Source: Globisporangium splendens (lineage: Eukaryota; Oomycota; Peronosporomycetes; Pythiales; Pythiaceae). Taken from it: a DNA stretch of 64,000 nucleotides. Positions within the stretch are counted from its first letter, which is position 1. Every line of letters starts with the position of its first letter. Both the position numbers and the translations under genes were made by a program. Location of the stretch: contig VFIW01000013.1 of assembly GCA_006386115.1 (NCBI GenBank), positions 372,001-436,000 on the forward strand, read 5' to 3'. The notes below the pieces were generated by a model, which saw only the letters and a list, made by a program, of their open reading frames with translations, did no database searches and was not told where the DNA came from. Below, one piece after another: positions 20,712 through 32,559 of the stretch.

Positions 20712-23700
20712 ATGCGCGCGAACAGCAAACGCCCAAACCGACCCTCGCTCAAAAGCACGCACGCGACGCGGTTCAACCTGCTCTTGCTGGAAGACGGCGA
20801 GTATTTCCTCGATGTGCGTGCATTAGGACAGCAGCGCTGCATGCATCTATATGCGCAGTTGCGTTGTGGAAGCTGACTGGGTGTGTAAATACAGGACTTC
20901 GGCGTGTTTCGGTACCTGGAACCCGTAGTGGGCACGCACAGGTAATGATGCGCTAAATAATTCATACAATGGCATCGTGTTTGTGTATGTTTATGAGAGC
21001 TATTCGATGTGTACGTGTTGTCTGTCGTTAGGAAGGTGCAGGGGCGACTCAAAGTGTGCACGCGCGGGCTCTTTTTCGTTCCGCATGACATCGTGTTGCC
21101 GATTCTGCGGTTCCCGTTCCGCGCGATGACGGCGGAGCCGTTCACCGAGTGCTTTGTGGACCCTTCCGAAGAAGAACAGATCAGCGATTCGTATATAAAT
21201 GCGTCCAAGGAGAGCATGTACGTGACGTTCCAGACGAAGCAGGTCGTCGAGATGCGCGAGCGCGGCATTGATCACCCGTACGTCTACAAGGACACGAGCG
21301 ACCCAGCCAGCAACGCGCCATCCAAGTTCATATTCACGCTGCTATACTCCAAGCTGGATACATTTTTGTCGAGCATCCACGTTATTTATGAGGTCGCAAA
21401 GCTCCCGCGACGATCGATGAACAAAGTGGACGAAGAAAACCAACTGGCGACGGTGTTGGCGCCGCGCTTGACTGAGAACTTCGACACCAGTCTACTCGTT
21501 GACTTTCGTGAACGATTATTGCTTCCTAAGGCGGAATGTGTGGATCGCATCGAGCCATTGCTGAAGTTCCCAGGATGCCTTATGCTCACAAACTCACGGT
21601 GCGTAGTTGTCCATTTGCTTTCTCTATGCTTCTGTCACTTCAACGTTATGACTGGGTATGATGTGCACAGGTTGTATTTCCAACCAGCCCAGTTAAACAA
21701 CGTACTAGACCCAGTGCTGACCTGGGAGTACCGCGAGATTGAGCATATCTTCAAGCGACGGTATCTACTGCGGCAGACAGGCTTGGAGATATACCTGGCG
21801 AGTGGTGGCAGTTATTTCTTCTCCTTCAAATCCCGGCAAGACCGCGACGGTATTTATGCGATGATGGTGGGTCAGCCAGATCTCCAGCATTGCCAGCGAG
21901 AAGACCTCGAAGTGATGATGCGCAAATGGCAGACGCGAGAGATCTCGAACTTTGAGTATCTGATGTTCCTGAACAATGCTTCAGGACGAACACGGAATGA
22001 TCTGACCCAGTACCCAGTGTTCCCGTGGATACTTAATGACTACACCAGCTCTAGCCTGAATTTGTCCGATCCTAGCGTGTACCGAGACCTCTCGAAACCA
22101 ATTGGTGCACTGAATGAACAGCGCTTGGAGTACTTCAAGATGCGGTACGAAGTGATGCCGCGTGGTGAAGAAGCAGAAGGGATGCCGCCGCCGTTTCTGT
22201 ACGGGACCCACTATTCGACGCCAGGCTACGTTTTGTATTTCCTGGTACGCTTGGTACCACAGTGCATGCTGTGCCTGCAAAACGGGAAGTTTGATGCCGC
22301 CGATCGACTCTTTCGAAGTATCGACGTGACGTGGCAAGGGTGCAACTCGAACCACACGGATGTGAAAGAACTGATCCCAGAGTTTTTCGACGAATCGATT
22401 TCTCCGGACGGATGGCTACGAAATTGGCAGAATCTTGATCTGGGCACAACGCAGAACCTGCGTCGTGTTGACGATGTTGAGCTCCCACCATGGGCTCATA
22501 ATGACCCGCGCGAGTTTATTCGGAAGAATCGCGCGGCTCTGGAGAGCGACTATGTGTCGGAGCACTTGCACGAATGGATTGATCTGATCTTTGGCTTCAA
22601 GCAGCAGGGAGAAGAAGCAATTCGAGCGAACAATTGTAAGTACCTGTCCTTTTGGTGTTGCGTGGATGGCGATGTGTCATATTCGCGTGTTGACGTCTTT
22701 CTCCTTTTTCACAGTGTTTTACTATTTATCATACGAAGGATCCATTGATCTGGAGACAGTGGTCGATCCAATGGAGAAATGCTCCATAGAGTCTCAGATT
22801 CAAGAGTTTGGCCAGACCCCGAAACTGTTATTCTCGACGCCACACCCGTCTCGAATAGGGAAGGAAAACCAAATCAAGATCGCGACGCCAGATTTGCTCC
22901 CATCGCCACGCGTTCAGCAACAGCGCGTTCGACGACTCACGTACCCACCTCCTGGGATGATCCGATCGCACGGTCGAGGAAGGAGCACAATCGAGCCAGC
23001 TTCCTTCGCGAGCATCGAGGATAATTCAGAAGACGATGATACATTGATTGTCGCCAAGCCCAAGCCACGGCAGTCATACCAGCATAACCTCAGTTTCCTG
23101 TGCTTCCAAGCACCATGGGAGCATGTCCCTAAAGCGATCGAGTACTCGTCATATATATGGAACGGAATCGGTTCAGCAAAGCAGCCAAAGAGGTGGCATT
23201 GGAAGTACAAGCTGAAGATAAATCCGGACGAGTCCATTGCATGGAGCTGGGCAGAATCATCATCGTCGTCACCAGCTTCTTCGAGCACGCTGCACGATGG
23301 AGAAATCACGTCAGCTGTGTTATCGAGAGACGATGCGACTTTGTTCACCACCTGCAAAGACCGCACGCTGAAAATCTCCACAGTCGACAACGTTGACGGT
23401 CATGTTCAGCGAACGCTGTCCTCTCCATTCGCGCTCTCGTGCTGCGATCTTTCTCCGAATGAACGGATCATCTTTGTCGGCTGCTGGGACAATCGCGTCT
23501 ACATGTACTCGGCACGAAGCGGTCAGGAGATGGACAAAGTCTTTGCTCACTCGGACGGAATCTCCGCCATCTGTGTCGTCGGCGGCAACCGGTTTCTGAC
23601 AAGTTCGTGGGACTCGACCGTCAAATTGTGGAGATATACCCCGACGTTTATTGTTGCGTCCCCGGTGTGTACGTTCACCGAGTGCGCAGACTCAGTGTTG

Positions 23701-24512
23701 TGTCTAGATACGAGTACCAATGGTGCTTTCGGTGCTGCGGGTACGCGAAATGGCCACGTGTATTTATTCGATTTGAATCGACCGGCGTTTCACAGTGACG
23801 TCTTTGTGAGTCCAACCCGACGCGGCGACGTGTCCTCGATCTCCTTTGCCGCCGATGACAACTCGTACGTGTGCATGACGATGGAGAATGAGCTGCTGCA
23901 GTACAACCTTCAGGGCGAACAGCTTTTCGGTATGGACGTCAGCGCACCTGGCCAGATTCGGTGAGACTTGCTTTTTTGGAATTCGGTGTTGCATCGGTGA
24001 TTATGTATTCATTAGCTTTGTTGTGGTTCGAATTACGTTTGTGTAGATGTTTTGAAAGCGATGGCGAGTTTGCTGTAGGTGGGACCACGAATGGCCAAAT
24101 CTTGTTCTGGAAGTTGCACGAAGAGCCTGGGAACGAGCTCGTGTACGAGATCCCAAACGCTCACGGCACGATCATCTCTACACTCACCATGAGCGCGAAT
24201 GGATCGACTTTGGTTTCAGGTGCGATCGACGGCTCGGTAAAGATCTGGCACTTGGTCCGAGACCTCGTTGTCAAGAAATCCGAAAAGTCGAGGAAAACGT
24301 CGGCAGCGAGCGTTGCGTCGACCGCGAGACTCACGGAAGCCAGCTTCAGCAGCGTGAGCAGTATGTGCAAGAAGAAGATGCAGCAACGACGACAAACGGA
24401 GTCCATGACAGCAGCAGAGGCGTATCGCGCCACGAGTATTTATTATCGCCCGCTGCATCAAGTCTACGGCACGTTTGCCATGGACGAATCGCAATATTTC
24501 CTGGAAGGTTGA
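20712..24512 (+). CDS. FAN/NSMAF-like protein (GRAM/PH-BEACH-WD40), six exons, 1130 aa
   Basis: Exons 20712-20813, 20895-20941, 21032-21598, 21671-22635, 22715-23960 and 24047-24512 total 3393 nt, exactly in frame. Order: FNLLLLEDGEYFLD start; GRAM/PH-like region with LKVCTRGLFFVPHD and TNSRLYFQPAQ; a complete BEACH domain from about residue 310, with FPWILNDYTSS, RDLSKPIGALN, FLYGTHYSTPGYVLYFLVR, DDVELPPWAHNDPREFI, SEHLHEWIDLIFGFKQQG and FGQTPKLLF; then WD40 repeats (FLTSSWDSTVKLWR, LVSGAIDGSVKIWH). This is the architecture of factor associated with neutral sphingomyelinase activation. BEACH-WD proteins act in vesicle trafficking and membrane signalling. A 47-nt second exon is notable. The C-terminus extends beyond the WD region with KKSEKSRKTSAAS. 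Exact start in exon 1 is the first Met in frame. Confidence 0.9.
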
Positions 24513-24897
24513 CAAATTTGTGTGTTCGGAAGACTGTTCGGAAGACAAATATGAACGTCTGTGAAAATCGTGTCAAAATAGATGTAGCCTACCGTACAAA
24601 GAATATAGCCTGTCAAAGTCGCGCCAAATTTGCAGTATAGCCTACGATCCAATCGTTCGATCCAAACGTCCTCTGAACGTCAAGAACCAACGCAGCCAAA
24701 AAGGAACTTACGTGATGATTGGCTATAAAATCGTCATTTGTGTGCATTTCGACCAATGATATGAAGTAACTGGTGGATTTGCGCGCTGCTTGCCAATGGC
24801 CGGCGGCAGTGGGAACATTGCAGCGGAAAGCAGCACGAAGCAGGTCGAAGGGGAAGCAAGTGCCCCCTCTTATCTCTCCCTGTATAAAGCAGCAGCC
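24513..24897. other. Intergenic region between the FAN-like and Snu114 genes
   Basis: Contains three copies of a TAGCCT motif (near 24586, 24604, 24639) and an E2F-type octamer GCGCCAAA at 24621-24628. These could act in the Snu114 promoter but are too short to be sure. An in-frame ATG at 24796 lies upstream of the chosen Snu114 start. Confidence 0.4.
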
Positions 24898-27800
24898 ATG
24901 GAAGAATCGCTCTACGACGAGTTCGGCAACTACATCGGGCCCGAGCTGCGCAGCAGCGACGAAGAGGAGTCGGGCTCCGAGTCCGAGTCGGAGCGCAGCG
25001 ACAACGGCGGCGGCGACGCAGAAAGCGACAATGAGGACGACGAGGATGAGGTTCGTATTTGTGTTTACCACGCTGCGTTATGTGGAAAGATGTAACCTCG
25101 TGGCTCAGCGTCGTCGTGTGCTGTTAATGTTGCTGTGTTGCTACGGTTGCTGTAATGATCCGCCTGCGGTTGATAATGTATGGCAACTTTTTGTAGAACC
25201 GCCGACCGTATGGCTACGATCGCGATGACTTAGGTGGGTGCTGCTTGGATCTATCTGCTATAGCCTTCTGCTACTTTGCTCGTGTGCTGCGTGAGGGTTC
25301 TAAGCAGCTGTGTTTGTTGGCATGCATTGCTGTCTTCTTGCACAGAAACGTCTCGTCATATTGACTCGATGGTACTCCACAACTCCGAGATGGAGGACGA
25401 CAATGCGATTGTGCTGCACGAAGACAAAAAGTACTACCCGGATGCCCACGAAGTGTATGGCGACGCCGAGACGCTGGTGATGGAGGAAGACGCACAGACG
25501 ATCGAGACGCCGATTATCGAGCCCGTGAAGATTAAATCGTTCTCCGTGCTGGAAAAGGAGATCCCAAAGACCACGGTAAGTCTTGCGGCTATGGCATTTC
25601 TATGAGACGCTGTGTGTTTCTGACACTACCCAAAATGGATCTGCTGCTTATCTCGAATGCTTGCCTTCCCCTTCGCAGTACTCGACTGAGTTCATGACGT
25701 CCATGATGGACTACCCGCAACTGATCCGACACGTGGCGATCATCGGTGACTTGCACCATGGCAAGACCCTGTTCACCGACCTGCTTGTGCAACAGACGCA
25801 TGTGGACAAGTGGGATCCCGCAAAAGAGCGTCGATACACGGACGCGCGCAAGGACGAGCAGGAGCGCAAAGTGAGCATCAAGAGCACGCCGGTGTCGCTC
25901 GTGCTCCCATCGTCGCGCGGCAAGCACTACCTCGTGAATTTGATGGACTGTCCCGGCCACGTGAACTTTTCGGACGAGTCAACGGCGGCGCTGCAAATCT
26001 CGGATGGCGCTGTCTTGGTTGTCGACTCCATCGAAGGCGTCATGATGAACGTAAGTCTCAAGGACTATGGTATTATTTGGGTATCATGCCTCACTTTGTT
26101 GTCATACTTTTGTGTGCATAATAGACTGAACGATTGATCAAAGCGGCGCTCAAAGCGCGCGTGCCGCTGCTGCTGGTGATCAACAAAGTGGATCGTCTGA
26201 TCATCGAACTCAAGCTCCCTCCAGTGGATGCCTACTTCAAGTTGCTCCACACGATCGAAGAAGTGAATGCGATCATCGAAGCCAACACGCCTGCAGGACA
26301 CGAGCAGCCGCGCCTGTCGCCTGAACTGGGAAATGTTTGCTTTGCATCGGGCCAGCATGGCTGGAGCTTCACGCTCGAGTCGTTCGCGCAGTTGTACGTG
26401 AAAACGCACCCAGGGATCTCCGCCGCAGGTCTTGCTCCTCGACTCTGGGGAGACAAATACTACAGCCCACAGACAAGAACCTTCAAGAAAAAGATCGTGA
26501 GTGTACCCGACTTGAAATCACTTCTGGTGTGTTTCTATACTGATCAACTCTTTTGTTCTTGGTGGGTTTGCTTTAGCCTTACGAAAACGCACCAAGATCG
26601 TTCGTGCTCTTTATCTTGGAGCCACTGTACAAGCTGTACTCGAAAGTGCTCGGAGAAGATCCACACCAGCTTGCGCAGTCGTTGCGATCCCTCGGCATTC
26701 GACTTCGCAAGGAAGAGCTGAACCTGAATCCTCGCCCACTTCTGAAACTCGTGCTCGCACAATTTGTCGGAAATGCCGCGACAGGTTTTGTGGATATGGT
26801 CGTGCGTCATGTTCCTTCGCCATTGGAAACAGCGAAGACAAAGGTCGCTGAATTGTACTCTGGGAACCAGTCGAAGGAGCTGTCGGTCGTGAAGGGAATG
26901 CTGTCTTGTGATCCAAAGGCTCCATTGATGATCAATATCGTGAAGCTGTACTCATCGCCAGACGGAACTACGTTCAGCGCCTTTGGCCGTGTGTATTCTG
27001 GTGAGGTACACTCGAACCAGCAGGTGAAAGTACTGGGAGATGCATACAGTGCGGAAGACGATGAAGACATGAGCGGAAGAGCGGTTGAAGGCACTTGCAT
27101 TTCGCAAGGACGATACAAAATCGAGGTAAACCGTGTCCCGGCGGGTAACTGGGTGCTGCTGGAAGGCATCGATGCACCTATTACGAAGAGCGCAACGGTC
27201 ACGGATGCAGACGACGATTTGCTGCAAGATGACGAGATCGGCATCTTCCAACCAATCCAGAAGTCGTTTGGTACGACTCCAACGATGAAGTTGGCCGTTG
27301 AGCCACTGAACCCTGCCGAGTTGCCAAAAATGTTGGAAGGACTGAGAAAGATCAGCAAGAGCTATCCTCTGGTTCGAACTAAGGTCGAAGAAAGCGGTGA
27401 ACACGTCATTCTGTGCACTGGTGAGCTGGCAAGCGACTGCATTCTGCATGATCTCCGCCGAATGTACTCGGAGATTGAGATCAAGGTCGCTGATCCAGTG
27501 GTAGCGTTCTGTGAAACTGTGGCGGAGACTTCATCTGTTCAGTAAGTACTTTGTTGTCGCTGCACATGCATTTGCGAGGTATTGATTTGTTTACTTTGGT
27601 TTTCTCTGTAGATGCTTTGCTGAGACTCCAAATCGCAAAAACAAGCTCACGATGATCGCTGAGCCGCTTGACAACGGACTCGCTCAAGATATCGAGTCTG
27701 GAATTATTCAACTGGATGTAAGTGCAACCCTTGCATACCATTTGGTTGCTTTTTGAGACCTGTGGTTTATTGACGGATGCGTGTGTCATTCCTGGATTAG

Positions 27801-28595
27801 ATGGACAGAAAGGATATCGCCGGATTTTTCCAGTCGAAGTACAGCTGGGACGTCTTAGCTGCACGCTCCGTGTGGGCATTTGGTCCTGAGAGCAACGGTC
27901 CAAACGTGCTCCTCGATGACACGTTGTCGACCGAGGTGAACAAGAAGTCTCTCGGCCAGATCAAAGACAGCATCGTGCAGGGTTTCCAGTGGAGTTGTCG
28001 CGAAGGTCCATTGTGTGACGAGCCGATCCGCAACACGAAGTTTAAGATTCTGGATGCGACGATCGCTTCCGAGCCAATCCACCGAGGTGGTGGCCAAGTG
28101 ATCCCAACGTCTAGACGAGTCGCGTATTCCGCTTTCCTGACTGCGACGCCGCGCATTCTGGAGCCAATTTACTCGATTGAGATCCAATGCCCTGCTGATA
28201 CCGTGTCGTCACTGTACCAAGTCTTGAGCCGCCGTCGTGGTCACATCACGCATGATGCACCGAAAGCGGGTTCCCCTCTGTACACGGTTCGCGGCTTTGT
28301 GCCTGTGATCGAATCGTTCGGTCTCGAGACCGATCTGCGTGTGTTCACGCAGGGCCAGGCGTTTATCACGCAAGTGTTTGACCACTGGGCCGTTGTCCCT
28401 GGTGATCCGTTGGACACGAGCATCGTGCTGCGTCCATTGGAACCTGCGCCTGTGAACGACCTCGCGCGTGAGTTTATGATCAAGACACGCCGTCGCAAGG
28501 GGTTGAGCGAAGACGTGAACGTGAGCAAGTACTTTGACGAGCCCATGCTTCGCGAACTGGCGAAGCACGACATCGAGCTGCAGCATCTGATTTAG
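24898..28595 (+). CDS. EFTUD2: U5 snRNP GTPase Snu114/EFTUD2 (116 kDa component), eight exons, 1009 aa
   Basis: Exons 24898-25050, 25197-25233, 25346-25575, 25679-26050, 26125-26496, 26577-27541, 27612-27717 and 27801-28595 total 3030 nt in frame. The start gives [17 protein letters not shown], the family's signature N-terminus, followed by an acidic stretch. GTPase motifs are GDLHHGKT (G1), the [12 protein letters not shown] block (G3) and NKVD (G4); EF-2-like domains follow with [17 protein letters not shown] text, [16 protein letters not shown]-like [13 protein letters not shown] and the C-terminal [16 protein letters not shown]. Snu114 sits in the U5 snRNP and, with Prp8 and Brr2, controls spliceosome activation and disassembly. 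A 37-nt micro-exon (25197-25233, [12 protein letters not shown]) is needed to keep frame. ATG 24898 is preferred over in-frame ATG 24796 because of the conserved N-terminus. Confidence 0.95.
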
Positions 28596-28800
28596 AGGAT
28601 CTACTTAAGGAACGCCCACGTGTCCATTGTTAGTTGAAGAGCAGAGCAGACAGCAGGGACAAAGAACAGATAACGCTTGAAGTGAAAGGCAATACGAAGT
28701 AGGCGTGTTTTACGGTCAGTTTCGGTATGTCCAAAGGATCATCACAACGGCACATGCAGTCACTAAACTGAGTTTGTGCTGTTTCGTTGGAAATCCAGCG

Positions 28801-31789
28801 ATGAGAATGCCAGGTTGTGTGGTCGCGGTTGCTCTCGCTGACGGCGATGCCAATGACGGTAACCGTGGGATCGTGGGTGTGCTACCACGTCCTGCGCTCG
28901 ATGAGCACGCCGCTGTTGTGTGTGTCGTCGACCTCCCAGCGCTCACGATCAGTGGGCACTTGTTGTCGGCACCACCAGCACGAGCGTACAAACAGAAAGC
29001 AGCAGCAGTCTTGAGCAGCAGCATCGATGATCCGAGCGATTCTATCAAGGACAGTCCCGAGAGCTGTTTTGACAACAGCAAAGCAACGACAATAGGCACG
29101 CAGTTGGAGGCTCTTTTGCAGCAGCTGCAGTGGTGGAGGGAAGGAAACAGACGAGATACAGCGGCAGCACATGCAGGGAACGATTTCCATGTCACGTGTT
29201 TGTGGTCGACGCGGTCCAGTGGGGACACCGGTCTGCGATCCGAAATCACGAGAACTATTGAAAGAGCTGTTGATGCTCAGCCTGTTGTTCGAATTGTTGA
29301 CAACTTTTTTGAGAGCGACACCGAAGAACACGTTGAAGCGCAGATTGGACATTTGCTAGCGCACCCACAAGCCTTGAGTGCGTGGAAATCAGAGCATCCG
29401 AAGCAATATCGATGGCTTCTCCTTGCGGCGAACGAGATCCTGACGCATTGGCAGCTGTACGAAGAAACCAAGCTGGAAGGTGCGTTTGCGCTGGAATTGC
29501 ACACCGAAGGTGTAGAAAAGCACTTGAGGTACGTACCTGCGATTCTCTCGTGAATCCAGATTCTTTTCGTTATCGTCAGTAGATTTGTTTCTTGCGCTGA
29601 GCTTGGCAGGTTCAATCCCGCAGCGCACGAAGTGTTTGCGTCGTCCAACTCGCAAACACCATCGCTCTTCGGCATACTGAGTCCATTCTGCCACTCGAGA
29701 CTGGCAAAGAAGCGTCTACAACAGGTGATCACGCTGCTTTCGTGGGCATTTCTCGGTTGCTTTTGACCTTGATGCGTGGTGTTCTGACATTCTTTTATAG
29801 TGGATTGAGTGGCCCTGTGTTGATGCAATTGCAATAAGCGAGCGTCATAGTATGGTGTCGGCACTCCTGGCGATTTCTTCACCTGGAACGGCTGAAACCA
29901 GTCAAGTGTATCCATGTCTCCTGCGAGTGCTCACACACTTTGCACCCCTTGAGCAAACGCTAAAGCAATTCTGTGGGCGTAAGCGGATAGAGACAAACAG
30001 TACGCTCAAGCTGCCATCTCTTCAGGTACGACCTGGATGCAGGAATGTCTGCTAATTGCTGTTGTAAGAGTTGCTCAAACGTGATCTTTCTCTCGCGCAA
30101 TGGTAATACTTATCCCGTACCACTTTCTAAAACAAATAGGACTTTGAGCGCTTGCTCAACTGGTTAACCCAACTCTCAGCGCTGTTAACTTTGGACCCAG
30201 CAAGCGAGTACACAGACGAAGAAAACGTGGTTGTGGACTGCATCATTGCCCCAATTAAGTGGCTCTGTCACGAACCGCTGGCACCTTTTTGCCAGATGAT
30301 CAGCGAGAATCTCCGCCCGATTGCACCAACTCTGAATGTAGATGCTAGCGTGAATACAGAGCGCATCCAGACATCTGCACGGCTGCACGAACTAAACGAC
30401 CAGATTCAGCAGTGCGAGAGCGAGATCGAACGCGTCAAACGCCAAGTATGTACGTCAGATTTCAACATCGAACTCGAAAAACTCTCAGCGAATTTGAATC
30501 TTGTGTGGCACAGGTGGCTTCAAGTCTGCGCCTTCCTGCTGAACGAGTGAAAATCGTCTATGAAGATGACAGCAACGCAAGTCTGCGAGGATTGCGCGTG
30601 CTTCTTCGAGTTTCACGGCAAGATGCTCATCGTGTGCACCAGCTTCGCAATTCCGTGGCGTCAGTGTTGAGGACGTCGAAAGCCTCAGGAGTGCTCTTCT
30701 CTACAAGTGCGCTGGATACGCTAAGCGCAACATGGAAGACGTTGAAACAAAGCTACAAAGAGACAGAAGAAGCACTTGTGCAACAACTATCGGACGTGCT
30801 GGCGTCCACATACGTTCGTTTCCTGAATGAGCTTGTGGATTTGATCGTTGAAGCGGACATCTTACTGGGCTTTGCGAGCGTATCCCGCGAAAGGAATTTC
30901 GTTCGTCCACGACTCACCGACTTTGAGGAATGCTCGTGGAGCCTACGAATCGTCAACGCTGTTGACCCGATTCCAGCAAGAGGAGCTCAAGTTCGCGGAT
31001 ATGGAGAGAAACGTTCTGCTTTTGATGCAGAGCTTTCTTCCGACTCTGGGAAGTCGTTCCTGGTACTTTCCAGTGAGGATGCGGAAGCAAACAACTCAAT
31101 GTTACACGCCATTGGAGTGATCGTGATGCTGAACCAAATCGGTTGCTTTGTTCCCTGTGAGTTCGCCGAGCTCTCCGTGTTTGACTCCGCACTCTTGCGT
31201 ACCGGATCCTACGATCAGCAATTGTTCGGCCGCTCTACTTTCATGACGGAAATGGTGGAAATGAGACTCATCTTCTCGAACATGACGCGGAAATCGCTGG
31301 TTCTGATCGACGATCTCTGTCGAGGTACTTCAAATGGTGAGCCGCCCTGCATCCATTGGTTTCTTTTCTCGTCTGTCTGTTGTGATCACTGATCTGGTTG
31401 TGTTTTGCGTGTGGCAAAAGCTGAAGGACTTGCGCTGGCGTTGTCGATGTGCATGCACTTGATGGAAGCTAAGGTGGCGACTTGTTTTACTTCCGAATGG
31501 AGCGAGTTGATTCAGCAGCTGCTGCTGCAACCATCAACAGCAGTTCCAGCGGATCGAAATGCGTTGGGGGAGCCACAGCATTCACCACGGGGCGATCAAG
31601 AAAGGTATTCCGACAATGCGTCCTTGGGTTTGACTTGGCTTTTGAACTAAAGCGTGTGTGTGTGTTGTGTGTAGCCATTTCATAGACCTTATGGATACCT
31701 GTGATTTTCCGGAAGAACTGATCCACCTAGTGCAGGCAGAGTTGAAACCCGAGCGCATGGAGTTTAGTGAAGATACTTCGGCTATATAG
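28801..31789 (+). CDS. Divergent MutS homologue lacking a recognisable Walker A, seven exons, 831 aa
   Basis: Exons 28801-29528, 29610-29724, 29801-30025, 30140-30445, 30514-31336, 31421-31604 and 31675-31789 total 2496 nt in frame. The middle has the MutS core opening SLFGILSPFCHSRLAKKRLQQW, a long helical lever/clamp region with coiled coil (RLHELNDQIQQCESEIERV), then the ATPase domain: NQIGCFVPCEFAELSVFDS, a signature RSTFMTEMVEM, and Walker B LVLIDDLCRGTS. Where other MutS proteins have the P-loop (G-P-N-M-x-G-K-S/T) this one has SSEDAEANNS, at about 31070-31100, with no Lys. The normal Glu after Walker B Asp is Asp. So it is MutS-like by architecture but probably cannot hydrolyse ATP normally. 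It resembles MSH6-type text most in the QIGC-VP-E region. Role (repair, recombination or a partner subunit) is unknown. Follows Snu114 by 205 bp, same strand. Confidence 0.75.
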
Positions 31790-31928
31790 CAAGTGTCACC
31801 AAGAGTGTGCAGCGGTATGGATTGGGCAGCGGGTACTTTCGTAAGGGGACACGGACTTTTGGAGATGGTGAAGCAAGTGAATGGGTTGCATATCGTGTGT
31901 ACAACTCTAGTAGCATCGGGTATTTTTG

Positions 31929-32414
31929 CTATTTCTTGATTCGCGCGAACGGGACAACTGACTGATTCGATGTCACGTAGCTGTGCTTGAGCTCTCTCGC
32001 CTCTCGGATGCGTTTCAGCTCCAGCTCCTTCATGCGCTTCGACTCGGTACTAAGTGACGCTGTCGCCGAGGCTGATAGCCCACTTCCAATGTCCAGGGAA
32101 GCGGGCGTGTACTTCTTGTTGATCTCTTCGGTCGTGGGGATGTGAGCTTTTCCGTGCTCAAAGATGAGATCATAAGGGAGCCCGAGGCGAATCATCGCTC
32201 GTTCAGTGAGGTTTTCCTTTGGTGCATGAGCGCATTTATCTGGCATGTCCTTCGGATTAATGAAGTTTGCTGAAGCTTCGGTGTGCTTGTTGAGCGGACA
32301 CGACTTGCTCGCTCTCGCCAAGTCGCTGCCGATCCGATCTTCGACGCAGTTCCCAAGCTTGACGCCCGTCGAGAACGAGTTCTTGTGGCCGCAAATGCCA
32401 TACCCAGTATTCAT
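31929..32414 (-). CDS. Small uncharacterised protein, 161 aa
   Basis: Start at 32414 (MNTGYGICGHKNSFSTGVKL) is chosen because directly upstream the minus strand has a good donor (GTAAGT) and a TCAG acceptor before this ATG, suggesting a spliced leader exon. The frame itself stays open to 32705, into sequence homologous to the adjacent methyltransferase. The protein is Cys/Asn/Lys-rich at the start (KLGNCVEDRIG) and ends with a charged helix (SKRMKELELKRIREARELKH). Its size and repeated short motifs recall small axonemal proteins, but I cannot name a family. Converges with the MutS-like gene. Confidence 0.45.
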   Translation of the reverse strand: MNTGYGICGHKNSFSTGVKLGNCVEDRIGSDLARASKSCPLNKHTEASANFINPKDMPDKCAHAPKENLTERAMIRLGLPYDLIFEHGKAHIPTTEEINKKYTPASLDIGSGLSASATASLSTESKRMKELELKRIREARELKHSYVTSNQSVVPFARIKK

Positions 32415-32559
32415 CCTTGCTGACGCTTGAGCAGAGGCGAACGAGAGCAAGAAGTCTGAAGTGATCGCCGACTTACTTTGAATGTTGTGCCTTGGGACTG
32501 CTGATTCGTGCCAACAAGGACCAGAAAGATCTAAAATAGCTCTCCTGGTAACGCGAAAA

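Noticed and set aside
24020..24035. tRNA B-box-like GGTTCGAATT
   Set aside because: Lies in an intron of the FAN-like gene; no acceptor stem, A box or clover-leaf can be built.
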